In this document: piece after piece, positions 52,221 through 64,000 of the stretch
How positions within the stretch are numbered: position 1 is the stretch's first letter
How the letters are laid out: every line of letters begins with the position of its first letter
Assembly (NCBI RefSeq): GCF_964340395.1
Contig: NC_135557.1
Coordinates: forward strand, 21,118,225-21,182,224
DNA length: 64,000 nt
Direction of reading: 5' to 3'
Source of the DNA: Glandiceps talaboti
Lineage: Eukaryota; Hemichordata; Enteropneusta; Spengelidae
Made by a program: the position numbers and the translations under genes
The notes under the pieces: generated by a model
Told to the model about the DNA's origin: nothing
Seen by the model: only the letters and a program-made list of their open reading frames with translations
Database searches by the model: none

Positions 52221-54984
52221 TCACCTCTCTGTTTAATCCAACCAATCAGGAACCAATGAGAAATTCTACATTCTACTCTCTAAGTTAGCAAGTGATTTCT
52301 TGCAACATTTTGTATAAATGATGTAACCATTTAAACATACTGCCACGACGGGCAGACACTCAGCTACCAATGTTTTTCTAACACATAGCAGTTGTTTCTA
52401 TGGTTTCAAAGAACGACCAGTAGTGAAAACTGACAGAACATTAAAGTTAATCTAAATCGTCTGTATATTAATGCAGTCAAGATCCTGTAATTATTGACAG
52501 CATTTTGACATCTAGAGCAATATATAACGATGCAATCAAAACATCACCAATGGAAAATTTTATCGCCAGGCTTACATTTGAATTTGAACTTTGAAAAGAT
52601 ATTAGATAACAAGCTTTACAAACTTAATATTCAAATTTAATAGATGATATGACTTGGGAAGAAAACAAACATAATAAGTTTCATTACTTGCCTGTGTTTG
52701 GTTCATCGTACATTCGATGACATGATTCACAATATATACATCTGAATTTCGATGCACCGACCAATACTGTCTAAACTTAGCAGATCGGCTATGCGGTTAA
52801 TATTTACCTTGTTGTTAAGCCTTCACTATCATAAAGTTGACCTGATATGACCTCACATTATTCAAATGTCATCACATCTAATAAATTGTTCGACCTGTTT
52901 GGCAATAAGTACACCAAATTGACCTGGCAATACTAAAACTGTCTAAACTTATCACCACATTAATTATCATCATCCCTTTGATAATAGGCGCTGAACACCA
53001 TTAGCAGCGTGTTACAATTTTAACCCAACCTGTATCACAATTTGTACCTGGCTCTGGTGATAAAGGGAGGTCCTCAAGCACTCGTACAGTCGGAAAACAT
53101 CGAGGTATGTCTGTTTGTCCTTTTCAAATTGTATTTGCAACACTAGTACACAGTATAGCTATGATACATAAAAGCCAATAAGCCAATGAGGTCGCCTGCT
53201 GCATGCAGTGACTCCAAAGATGCACCGACCTCATTAACACCTTGTTCCTTATATTAAAACACTAACTGATAAAACGGCAGATCTCTTTTTGGAATATTTT
53301 GTGGCCATGAAAAACTATTAGACTAGGTACGCAGTTTAAGATCCACTCTTTGAAGATCCACTTTCAATAATTGTGTTTGACGTTGTCTTTGGTTAAAATG
53401 TTGTTTGATATAATTATCTCATTGCACTGACACTATCAATTCATTTTGAAGTGACAATTTGCTATGGAAAGAATGGCATTGAAATTGTAAACAGAGCTGT
53501 ACATTCGACATCAAATTCCAAACTTCAATTATTACCATTTAATGATAATGACAAGGAGAATTCACTGAGTTCACCTTAGGTTCCGACATAAAGGAGGGTC
53601 ATAAAAGTGTTGGGAGTTGGGTAAAGAAAATGATTAATATTTTGTTGTGTTACTATACTTATTTGAGAAAGCACCATCCATTTTTTTATTCAAACATTTT
53701 TTTTTACAAGCTGTTCAACCTACCCATATATTTGTTTTGGTGATGAACAATATATCCTCACGTGGGCTTCGCATATGTTTCAAAATTAAGGATATTTATT
53801 TTCTGAATAGTACATGTAACAGTATACATCTGAGTCTATTCCAAATTATATAATATCTTATGCAGTGGGTTTATATGGCTCTGATGATGTATACAGGCAT
53901 TAAATTAAGCTGTTGCATATCCAATGTGCATTACAAAGAATTGAGCAAAAGTTTCCGACCATGGGAGTGGGCTGAACTGTCAAAAGTCTGAAAGTCTTGA
54001 AATGTTTTTCTCTTTATTCGGGATTTGTTTGGAACCACATGAAACTTCAGGAGAAGTCATTTACCAAGTGCACATCCGCAAAATATCTTTCAGCTTTGCA
54101 ACAACAAATTACACTTCCAGATAATATGTAATACGTAGAATTTTATTACCATATTCAAGCATTGTAAGACTTTAAATTATGTCTATGGTTTGATATTTTA
54201 TGTCTCTAAATGGCCTCCTATACTGTCTTATTTTCATTTTTTTCACATTTGGAGTTGTCTTCTTCCAATCAGTAGCAATCAAGGTGACAATTGTCTTTCT
54301 CCCAAAACAAGATAGATGGTGTCTGGCTAAGTACCCCCCATGTATAGGTTAGAGCTAATTAGAGACATCTCCTTATGCATGTGAAATCCACATCCTGTCG
54401 AAAGTAATCTCGTTCGGAGTATTATTGTAGTTGGCTATCACTGCAATGCATCATTGTACCATATAATTGTATATATCTACTGTAGTGTAGGTGACAGAAG
54501 GGGTGGCTAAAATAATGCTTGAGTTTCATTTGACGGGGCTTATCATTTTTTGAGAAGAGAGGGTGAGAGGAGCTACAGCATTTGTTTAACTGTCAATTGT
54601 GTACATCTCCTAACTGTAGCTATGCAGACAAATTGCAAGAGATAGTATCATGATGACTGAATAAGTTCTATCTAAACTCGACCTGAAATATTTTGGTATC
54701 AGTACATATGGTTTGTTTTATTCTTGTCAAGCATTTAAAAAAAAATGAAATCTACCTACCTACCCAATGTGATTGGTTAGGTTGCTCGTTGACCAGCTTT
54801 TTTACTTTTTCGAATTCTGGCCTTACATATGATATTTAATTGCGTATGCTAAAATATGTGTTATATAAATTGTATGCAAATTTATGTAAATTGGCCAATT
54901 TTCTAAATTTTGAATGCATGATTACACCAAGACAACGTTCTGCCCCCCCCCCCCCCCCCCGACAATTTGGTCAGGCTACGGCCC
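52221..54984. other. Intergenic, nothing recognised
   Basis: AT-rich sequence. A C homopolymer lies at about 54943-54960. A short block near 54737-54790 (AAATGAAATCTACCTACCTACCC) resembles the interior of the family B MITE at 6303-6693. The open frame 53647-53853 looks accidental. Confidence 0.4.
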
Positions 54985-55275
54985 TGTACACTTGATATGA
55001 ATGCTATAAACAAGTGTAGCACTCGTTGTTATATGAATGCTATAATTAATAGGGTAAGCTAAGTGATAAAATAATTAGGTGTTTCCGATAACATACCGTC
55101 TGAAAATAGGTTGAGATCTGATTTGATTTGATTTGATATGATTTTAATATTGAATTGTTTTTGTTTTGAAAAATAATTTTTCTATCCACAGATTTTTTTA
55201 ATGTTTGTTTGTTTGTTTGCTTGTTTGTTGGTTTGATTGTTTGTTGGTTGGATGGTTTGTTTGTTTCCGTGATTG
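54985..55275. repeat. Duplicated repeat unit, left copy
   Basis: CTTGATATGAATGCTATAAA...AATAATTAGGTG, TTTCCGATAACAT, GATTTGATTTGATATGATT and a TTTG-rich tail. The same order recurs at 55690-55950. The phrase GTGTTTCCGATAACAT also matches the terminal motif of the family B MITEs. Confidence 0.75.
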
Positions 55276-55529
55276 GCCGGTCAAAGCATCCTGCAGTCTT
55301 GTGTTGTGTATTTGTTATTGTTATTCTAAAGTTGAACTATCACTTTATTTGTATCACAAACGCCAAACAAACGTCATTTTAGCTGTAAAATCACATTGTG
55401 TGCAAAGTAAGGATATAAAATATAATAAATAACTGCACAGGTAAAGGTATAGACAGTAACAGTAACTGTGATGTAATGTGCAAGTAGTGATCCATGTTCA
55501 GTATAGTTTGTACTTTCAATTTATTATTT

Positions 55530-55955
55530 TGTATAACCCATAGCACTAAAGTAAAACATTTTCTGTATGTAACCATTTATTGCATCTATGTCAAGTGTAA
55601 AAGTAACTGTTTCCGTTGCTAATTGAGCACATTAGAAAGGCCATATGGTAGGCTTGTAAATAAACCAATTGAAAGAGTATACTTTTACACTTGATATGAA
55701 TGTTATAAGCAAGTGTAGAACTCGTTAATATATGAATGATATAAACATCAATAGGGTAGTCATGAAATAATTAGGTGTTTCCGATAACATGTTCTCTAAA
55801 ATTAGGTTGGGATCTGATTTGATTTGATATGATTATAATTTTGAATTGTTTTTGTTTTGAAAGATATTTTTTTTCGATCCAATGATTTGTTTGTTTGTTT
55901 GTTTGTTTGTTTGTTTGTTTGTTTGTTTGTTTGTTTGTTTGTTAGCTGGTTGGTT
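55530..55955. repeat. Duplicated repeat unit, right copy with palindromic arms
   Basis: Includes the inverted pair CAAGTGTAAAAGTA (about 55591) and TACTTTTACACTTG (about 55680) shared with 15090-15330. The unit seen at 54985-55275 follows, ending in a pure (TTTG)n tract (about 55884-55943). Confidence 0.75.
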
Positions 55956-56156
55956 GGTTTGTTTCCATTAACATAACTAACTAATCCTCCTTTTAGGGTT
56001 ATGACAATTGTGACCATTTCTTATATAGGAAAACATATTGTAATTCTTGTCGCATAGAAACATTATTGATATTGATTTGTAATTACCATGTTGTTATTTG
56101 TCAATATTTATATGTTGTTGTTAATTCTTGTTTGTTGTTTGTTCGTTTGGTTATTT

Positions 56157-56157
<1 letters not shown>

Positions 56158-56205
<48 letters not shown>

Positions 56206-56206
56206 T
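56158..56206. repeat. (TCTG)n microsatellite
   Basis: About twelve TCTG units flanked by TTTG-rich sequence. Confidence 0.95.
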
Positions 56207-56209
56207 TGT

Positions 56210-57958
<1,749 letters not shown>

Positions 57959-58044
57959 CTCGGTGAGTATCAATCTACTAAGACAGTGCTCTATACCGCA
58001 GTGGCAGAGCGCAATAGTTTTGGTAGTACTGGAACTCTTTCTCG

Positions 58045-58087
58045 GTTGTAACTCGGAGTTTCACGCATTGTGCGATCATCAGACAAC
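58045..58087 (-). ncRNA. Hammerhead ribozyme (type I) in Penelope-like 3' region
   Basis: Read on -: GTTGT (stem I), CTGATGA (core), T CGCA CAA TGCG T (stem II), GAAA (core), CTC-C-GAG (minimal stem III, closed by A-T), TT (cleavage site, GTT), ACAAC (stem I). All invariant core bases are present, and stem I pairs GTTGT with ACAAC perfectly. Predicted cleavage is between 58050 and 58049. The first stem II pair is a U.U mismatch, which may weaken it. Penelope-like elements are known to carry hammerhead motifs with short stem III, and the position downstream of the GIY-YIG region fits. Confidence 0.85.
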
Positions 58088-58286
58088 TGTTTTCTACTCT
58101 CTGGGTGTGCTGTTTATATAGAGTGCAGACAATAGAAATATCATCACTATTGTCTGTGTAGGTGGGTTGGTGTTGTGTGAGTGGAGGTGTTGGTTGTTAT
58201 TGTGTGAGTTATTGGGTGCGGACAAGTAGGTGTTGGCGGGTTGTTACATGTTGGCCTTTGATGTTCCGTTCGTTAACGGGTTTAGT

Positions 58287-59065
58287 TTAGGTGATAGATG
58301 CTCTATTGAAGTTGGACAAATAAAACTTATTCTCGTGTCGGCATTTGGATATCAACTCAGTTCTTTTGTTTAGTGTGGAGTTTTTGTCTGCTTTAATAAT
58401 GGTTAGTTTTTCGGTTAAACACAGGTTGCATCGTTTTGTTTTATTGGTGTATGCTTGGGCTGTCTTGCTGATAGACCAGGATACAGAAAAAGGCTCGTTG
58501 TTTCTTTTCAGTCTCCAAATGTGTTTTGATAGGTCTGTGCTGTTTTCGTATTTTTCATGTTTGAATGAGTATTTGTGGTTGGCGTATCTCTATTTGAAGT
58601 TGTTCTCTGTTAGACCAATACATACATTTGTTGTTGTTTTTTCCGTGGACGGTGGCTTGGTATACGATGTTTTCCGTTTGGCATTCGCCGTTCAAAGGGC
58701 AGGTGTCTTTCTGTCTGCAATTACATGGTTTTCGAGTGGGTTTAGTTTCGCTGTTGGAGATGGTGGCATTGTGCACTTTTATTATGGTAGCCATGTTTGG
58801 CATGCAGCTATAACTGACTTTGACATTGTTTCTGTTGAATATTTTGTGTAACTTAGAGTCTACTGGGAAATGTTTTGCGATTAGGTTGACTAATCGTTTG
58901 CCTACATTGGTGGCTACGTTTTTGCTGTATGGTGGGTTAAACCAGATGGTGTTTCTATTTCTGTTTTTCTTGTTTTTCTGTGGTGGGGTGCTGGTGTACG
59001 TGATGTTCTCTTTGTAGCCGCTGGTTTTTAGTGCATTTTGGTATAGTGGGGCTGCCTGGTTAAAG
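58287..59065 (-). pseudogene. Broken Penelope-like ORF with GIY-YIG endonuclease domain
   Basis: The first frame (59065 to about 58630) reads KIFNRNNVKVSYSCMPNM, then CNCRQKDTCPLNGEC, then VYQATV, the usual lead-in to the GIY-YIG nuclease of Penelope-like elements. A one-base shift near 58615 then moves the sequence to another frame, where GLTENNF, RYANHKYSF, LSKHIWRLK, ISKTAQAY, LCLTEKL and LISKCRHENKF follow. An in-frame stop also sits just before RYANH, and the Tyr of YIG reads as Cys. The endonuclease is therefore dead in this copy. The upstream extension of the frame to 59262 is not part of the element. Confidence 0.88.
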
Positions 59066-59978
59066 ATAAAGATAAAGATAACAGTTGTAAATGAAAAGAT
59101 AAACCTGAACGAAAAGAAGAAGAGATTAATTATTAGTTCAGCATAGAAAATAGACTTTAGACGTAACAATGTTAAAAGTTTCTCGAGTTTTTGCCAGCTG
59201 TTATCACAGATGTGTGTTTGATAAATCATCAGAACTACAAAAGTATGACAATGATGAAACATCGGTATTAAAAAAATAGTAATTACGAAAATGCAAAGTA
59301 ACGGTAATACTCATCGTAACCACACAACAAACTTCATATTAAAGGAAACCTGAAATAAATGTTGAAAAAATACATCCTAACAACGCGTAGCCATGTACTG
59401 AATAAGGGCACCACCGGTTTTACAGTGGTTCTATAGACATGTTAGAAAGATTCCTTCAGAAGTAGAAGGGGGGGGGGGCTACAGAAGTTTATATACAAAA
59501 AAAGTTCTCAAAACCCCAAACCCTATACTGCTGTCGCCATTTACTTTAATAAAGGCATATGAATTGATAGAATTTGTTAAAATTCATGTGCTCATCAGCT
59601 GAACTGTTGCAGAGAAGTATAATGATGAAATCTGGTGATGAAATATTTCGTGTTGATTTGTATTAACTATACGAGTATTCTGTAATCTTTTAGGCACTAA
59701 TGTGCTTTTAGGCAGTAATGTACGTTATTAGTGTACCTACTGTCTTGACACCCATGTGAGCCATTGCAATAACAAGTTATTCATACAATTCTCTCCAACT
59801 TGGTGTTTGGCGACATGTATAATATAAAGAGCGTTATGTCAGAACCAAAACACGGTAATTACAAATTCATGACAAATGGATGAATCTATTAGTCGTATTA
59901 CTGTAATGTTCTCTTGCATTTCCCTTTGCTTTAAAGGTAACACTGTACACATTGGGACGTATACACTATTGGAACAAA
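59066..59978. other. Upstream region of the glycosyltransferase-like gene
   Basis: AT-rich sequence with a G run at about 59469-59478. TTTGCTTTAAAG|GTAAC at about 59935 could be an acceptor for a 5' leader exon. No other gene is seen. Confidence 0.4.
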
Positions 59979-62900
59979 ATGAACATCCGGTTGGCTTTAC
60001 TTGTTATTCTTGCAACTGCATTCAATCTTTTGTTCATCAGTTCCGCTGATAAAGATGATGTACCGGGCGTATTATTTGTGTTTGATTCCTGGGACATGAA
60101 ACAGGGTGGCTTGGCTGGATTTCATCAAAATCTAGTTTCGGACATTGCACGGAGAAGGAAAGGTATGTTAAATATATATTGTACCACAATTCAAAGTGAT
60201 CATTATGAGAAAGAAAATGCAGAAACAAATGGCCTGACATTGATTTCACCTACAAGAAAATCCCGACTTGACGAGGATATTGATGATACACCCAATGAAA
60301 GGTGGTTGAATCATCATTTCACATACTTCAGACACTTGTCAAATCTCAAGAACATAAAACGTGTGGTTGGATATATCCCAAAAACTGGTGAAGCTGCTGG
60401 AGATATTCGTGAAGATTTCTTTCCATCAGCAGATTTAATTCTCATAAACCATATAGTACCAGAAAGTGGCTGTTTCTTGTCATTTGATGATGAAGCTAAA
60501 CTGTCCAAAAGAATGTTCGCTCGTGCCATGGACGCAGATGTCATATTTTCACTTGGACCCTTGATGTTCGATCACTTTGCAAATGAATACCGAGCAGAGA
60601 TGGAACACAAACCACACATACTTTACTTACCTCGACCTGGACGGTACTTTTTTGAAAGGAATGCCACTCTATCAAAAAGTAACTTGAAAAATGTAGTAAT
60701 ATCATTCGGTAAAATAAATAATGAAGGAGATCGCACCATCGTAGAGGATGTTGAACCACTTTCAAACGCTGCTGAGAAAATAATCAAAAACTGGCGTGAG
60801 GTCAGAATTCGTCCTCCGGATTTTAAAATATTTAATACTACCAACCCATCCACTGATCGGAGGAGACACCTTCTCCAGTCTCATCTGTGTGTGGTTACTA
60901 CTTGTTTCAAGGAGTACAGCTTTGATGGACTTGAAGCAATGGCGATAGGATTACCTTTTCTTGCAGAAGAAGAATCACATATAGCGGAACTGATTCACCA
61001 ATATTTCGGTAAACATTCGTTTAACCTTATAGCAAGAGACGACTGGGCTACAGTTATCACTAGGGTTCTCCGTGAAGATAATGTAGCTTTCGATGAGGCA
61101 AAGGACGTAAAGAGTGAACTTTGGAAAAATGAGAATATTTCATACTCTCACAGTGTCTTTGCTGCTATTCTTTCACCAGAAAGAGATTTCGATGAAGACA
61201 AAGATAATATATCTTGCAATGGTATGTATATGGTAATTTCCTTGTCCGTGATAGCCCAAACAAACTTTCACTAATGTAAAACCTTGCTATCATAAATAAA
61301 ATAGAAAATCCAGTCATAATTCATTTTGCCTTATACACATGTATTTATTTACCGCTTATAAATTAAATGTAACTTTGGGTGATAAAATACCACCTTAGTA
61401 ATTTTTTCAACTTTGAATCTCCACTCGCCGTCAGCCATTTTGGGGATTTCATTTAAGGTTGATGCTATTTGCTACCACCCATAAACAAGTATGGCTTGTT
61501 TTATGTCAACCTTACTAGAGTTCATGCAAAACTATAATCGTATAAAGACGCCACACCCATACCCAAAGTATGTGGTAATTATGTGGCATTTTGTTGACTG
61601 CTAAACACTCTTCGTGGTACCCATATATGGTTTCTTGTGGTACAGGATTAAACTTATCATGATATCACTTTATCTAGGCATCATGTTTAGTCATCATTCT
61701 TTCAACAAAAACATGAGTATTAAATTCTAGATATGATTTGTCGGTATGTAAGTCGGGCTAAAAATTAGTAAAAACATTGTAGCATTGGGTGAGACACCTA
61801 AATGCAGTCTATATGTATTATAATTGTTGAGTAATGCAACCAATAACGATGAGCTACTACAAATGTGGTCACCAATCGGTCAGATTTGATAATCTCATAA
61901 AACACATGGCGTGCATATGTATCATAGAGTCGTCTAGGTGTGTAATCTTCTGTCAGGTTTGCTTGTCATACTAACAAACCTATGTCCATGATTATGTACA
62001 ACGTCTTCAGGGGACAACTCCCATAGGAGGATGGGCCTAATAATGCCGTACATTAAAACTTGGACTTTCTGTCTTTGTTTTTAGATCTAATTGTTATCGT
62101 CGGATTGAATGAAACTAAGTATTTAGCACGCTTGACTGACTCTCACCTCGTTGAAAAAATACTGAGAGATGAATATGAAAGAGAAATATCCGAAGAAAGA
62201 CGACAGCATCTTGATGAACAACTTGATAAAATATCCCATAACCTTACACAGATTGAAAAGACGTGGACTGAATGTAACAATATGTTTGAAACTATAGTAC
62301 AGTCTGTTATGGATAGTGAACACATGCATGAACAATTGATTAAAGTGATACAAAAATATTTCACGACAGTTAAAGATTTTCAAATCGGGTCTATCCAGTT
62401 GCGATTACAATTTTCGTGTTTATTAAACCTATACAAATTCAGACAGCAGTTATTGTCCGGTATGTTTGCTGCAGCTTTGGAACAGATATTGATAAACAGT
62501 GAAATAAGAAAACATGCTGCAAAGATGGATATACCAGTTCAATTGATAGCATTCTATGATCAGAAAGATTATGAAGAAATGGAGAAGTACTTTATACAAA
62601 GTAAGTGTTTATATATGGCTTAGAATTTGCACTTTCAACCTTTTTTATTGGACTCATAGAGTTCTCTGAAGTGTATGTATGGACCACGTGACCCTAAAGA
62701 TAAGGTTCAAGGTCAAAGGTACATATATCAACAGAAAACTCACCTTTTATGTTATAGAGGTGCAGACATTTGCATGGAGTACTTTCTATGTCTTATACTT
62801 CCAGAATTGTAGAACATTAAAATAAACATGGCCGCCATTCAACGTTATTTGCTCACTAGACAGTCAGTCATGACCATTTCCGATTTCAAGAGAAAACTGG

Positions 62901-63454
62901 TGTGTGGCCATTTTTGAAAGTAAATTCATAACTTGCAGCAAGTTTGGAAACTAATATAAAAACATGTAAGGTCTAAAACGAAGCTAAAAAGGATCTAATT
63001 CTGGTTAATGTAAGTTACATTATATACCATAAAGTTACTCACAAATAGGGCTTATGCTTATGATTGTTCATGTTTTAATCAAACGTACACATACCTAGAA
63101 CTTTTATGTTTTTCTCTGAATCATATTTTTAAATATTGTAATTTGTTATGCACAGACCGTTAAAACATGGATTATGCTGTAGTCTTTAAACAATAACTTA
63201 TTAGGCACAATTCTAAAAGGTAACCCTATTGCTGGGCTTGTTCGATGTCAATGGTAACACTACCATGATCCATATCATTGATACCTTTATTCAATACATA
63301 TGAACAATAAAACACATTCTGCATTTTTTCGCTACATAATGTATAAATTATTTTACAGGAGATGGTGGAAGCAGGGAAGTCTTAGAGATCTCATATGAGG
63401 AGGATGAAAATTTTGACGACGAAGATGTAATTCAGGAAGAAATACAACTGAATG
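59979..63454 (+). CDS. GT-B glycosyltransferase-like protein fused to TRADD-N-like region, 5' part
   Basis: Three exons, 59979-61221, 62085-62600 and 63359-63454, all joined in phase 1, with the gene continuing beyond the window. The first ATG (59979) opens MNIRLALLVILATAFNLLF, a signal peptide or anchor. Exon 1 is a GT-B/GT4-like fold: GVLFVFDSWDMKQGGLAGFH, ADLILINHIVPES, DADVIFSLGP, HILYLPRPG, NVVISFGK, then FKEYSFDGLEAMAIGLP at about 310-326. The usual E-x7-E pair of GT4 enzymes appears as K...E, so activity is doubtful. Exon 2 gives a charged helical segment, then GSIQLRLQF...YKFRQQLLSGMF...IPVQLIAFYDQ (about 516-585), with the strand-helix-strand pattern of the TRADD N-terminal domain. 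Exon 3 is acidic. Related glycosyltransferase-like domains occur in large invertebrate multidomain proteins. The immune role is inference. Confidence 0.75.
61222..62084 (+). other. Intron 1 of the glycosyltransferase-like gene
   Basis: Bounded by GTATGT and TTTTTAG; AT-rich with nothing else recognised. Confidence 0.7.
62601..63358 (+). other. Intron 2 of the glycosyltransferase-like gene
   Basis: Bounded by GTAAGT and TTTTACAG; no repeat or gene seen. The short frame to 62623 past the donor is read-through into intron. Confidence 0.7.
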
Positions 63455-64000
63455 GTACGTAAATGTCCTTATATAAGTGTTGGTATACTTTAATTTGTCT
63501 GTTATTAATATTCAATTTATTTGTTAACGGAATCAAAGTCTTCGATATGCACATTGTATCATAGTTTGGATGAATCATGATTTGCGTGTTCTCTTTTACA
63601 AAGGCTACTTTCACACACAAAAAAATCTTGTTAGTTGGTGGACGATTTTAGGGGGGGGGGTATTTGAAACATTTGGGGATATGACATGGGGTACTTATAA
63701 ACATTATGTCACATTTGTCTAGCAACAGGGCCACGCCCCACAGAAACAGCCAAATGGTTGTGTATATAATATAGATATCAGTAGGATTGGTTTGGTAAGT
63801 CGATAAATATTTTCTAAATGGTATTCAGTTACCCTGTAATTGAGACACTGCAACTGTTGTGCCAACATGGCAGATGCACATGCAATGGCTCTTTAATAGA
63901 ATTAATTGCAATGAATTCACCTCTAAACAATAGTAACCATTTGTGATAAACATTATGTCACATAATTTGGCACAAAAGCAATGGATTGGGCCTAATATTT
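63455..64000 (+). other. Start of intron 3, window ends inside
   Basis: GTACGT donor at 63455. A G homopolymer lies near 63650. No further exon is recognised before the window ends. Confidence 0.55.

Noticed and set aside
50420-52288. Open frame of more than 550 codons through satellite 2
   Set aside because: It exists only because the 42-bp unit is a multiple of three and lacks stops in one frame. All variation is shared DNA-level satellite variation, with no codon-level constraint, start context or splice evidence.
58345-58851. 168-codon frame on +
   Set aside because: Antisense of the Penelope-like element's GIY-YIG region.

Overview
This is eukaryotic, metazoan DNA, AT-rich and full of microsatellites, satellites and short inverted-repeat transposons. 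Genes are split by GT-AG introns. The family content (GPHR/GPR89, radial spoke protein RSPH1, TRIM-NHL, Golgi sulfotransferases, a glycosyltransferase fused to a death-adaptor-like region, a Penelope-like retroelement with GIY-YIG nuclease) points to an invertebrate bilaterian with motile cilia, probably marine (hemichordate, amphioxus, annelid or similar). I cannot name the species.

Layout. 1-2.5 kb: last three coding exons of a Golgi pH regulator (GPR89/GPHR) gene on +, with nested DNA-transposon remnants in its last intron. 2.5-6.7 kb: tandem repeats, a foldback element and a 33-bp AATAAA-bearing minisatellite. 6.7-13.5 kb: two tandem paralogous two-exon type II membrane sulfotransferases on -. 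16.6-46.1 kb: a cluster of five related RING-finger genes (two RING-only, two RING plus C2HC zinc fingers, one complete TRIM-NHL). All five have an apparently single coding exon with an intron acceptor just upstream of the ATG. The RSPH1 gene (seven coding exons, - strand, 29.7-35.9 kb) sits inside this cluster. 21.9-24.4 kb and 50.4-52.2 kb: two unrelated 42-bp satellites. 58.0-59.1 kb: 3' remnant of a Penelope-like element that still holds a recognisable hammerhead ribozyme. 60.0 kb to the window end: first exons of a gene on + coding a GT-B glycosyltransferase-like domain followed by a helical segment and a region resembling the TRADD N-terminal domain.

Working picture. The RING cluster looks like tandem duplication and remodelling of a TRIM-type ubiquitin ligase. 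Two members carry an N-terminal MGxxxS(K/R) myristoylation consensus, and another ends in a CaaX box (CTFL), so several may be membrane-tethered ligases. Two carry C2HC fingers of the kind that can bind ubiquitin. Together with the glycosyltransferase/TRADD-N-like gene this suggests a locus rich in immune or signalling genes, which is inference. The remaining intergenic DNA is mostly repeats; several MITE-like families are defined here from paired copies or matching inverted termini.
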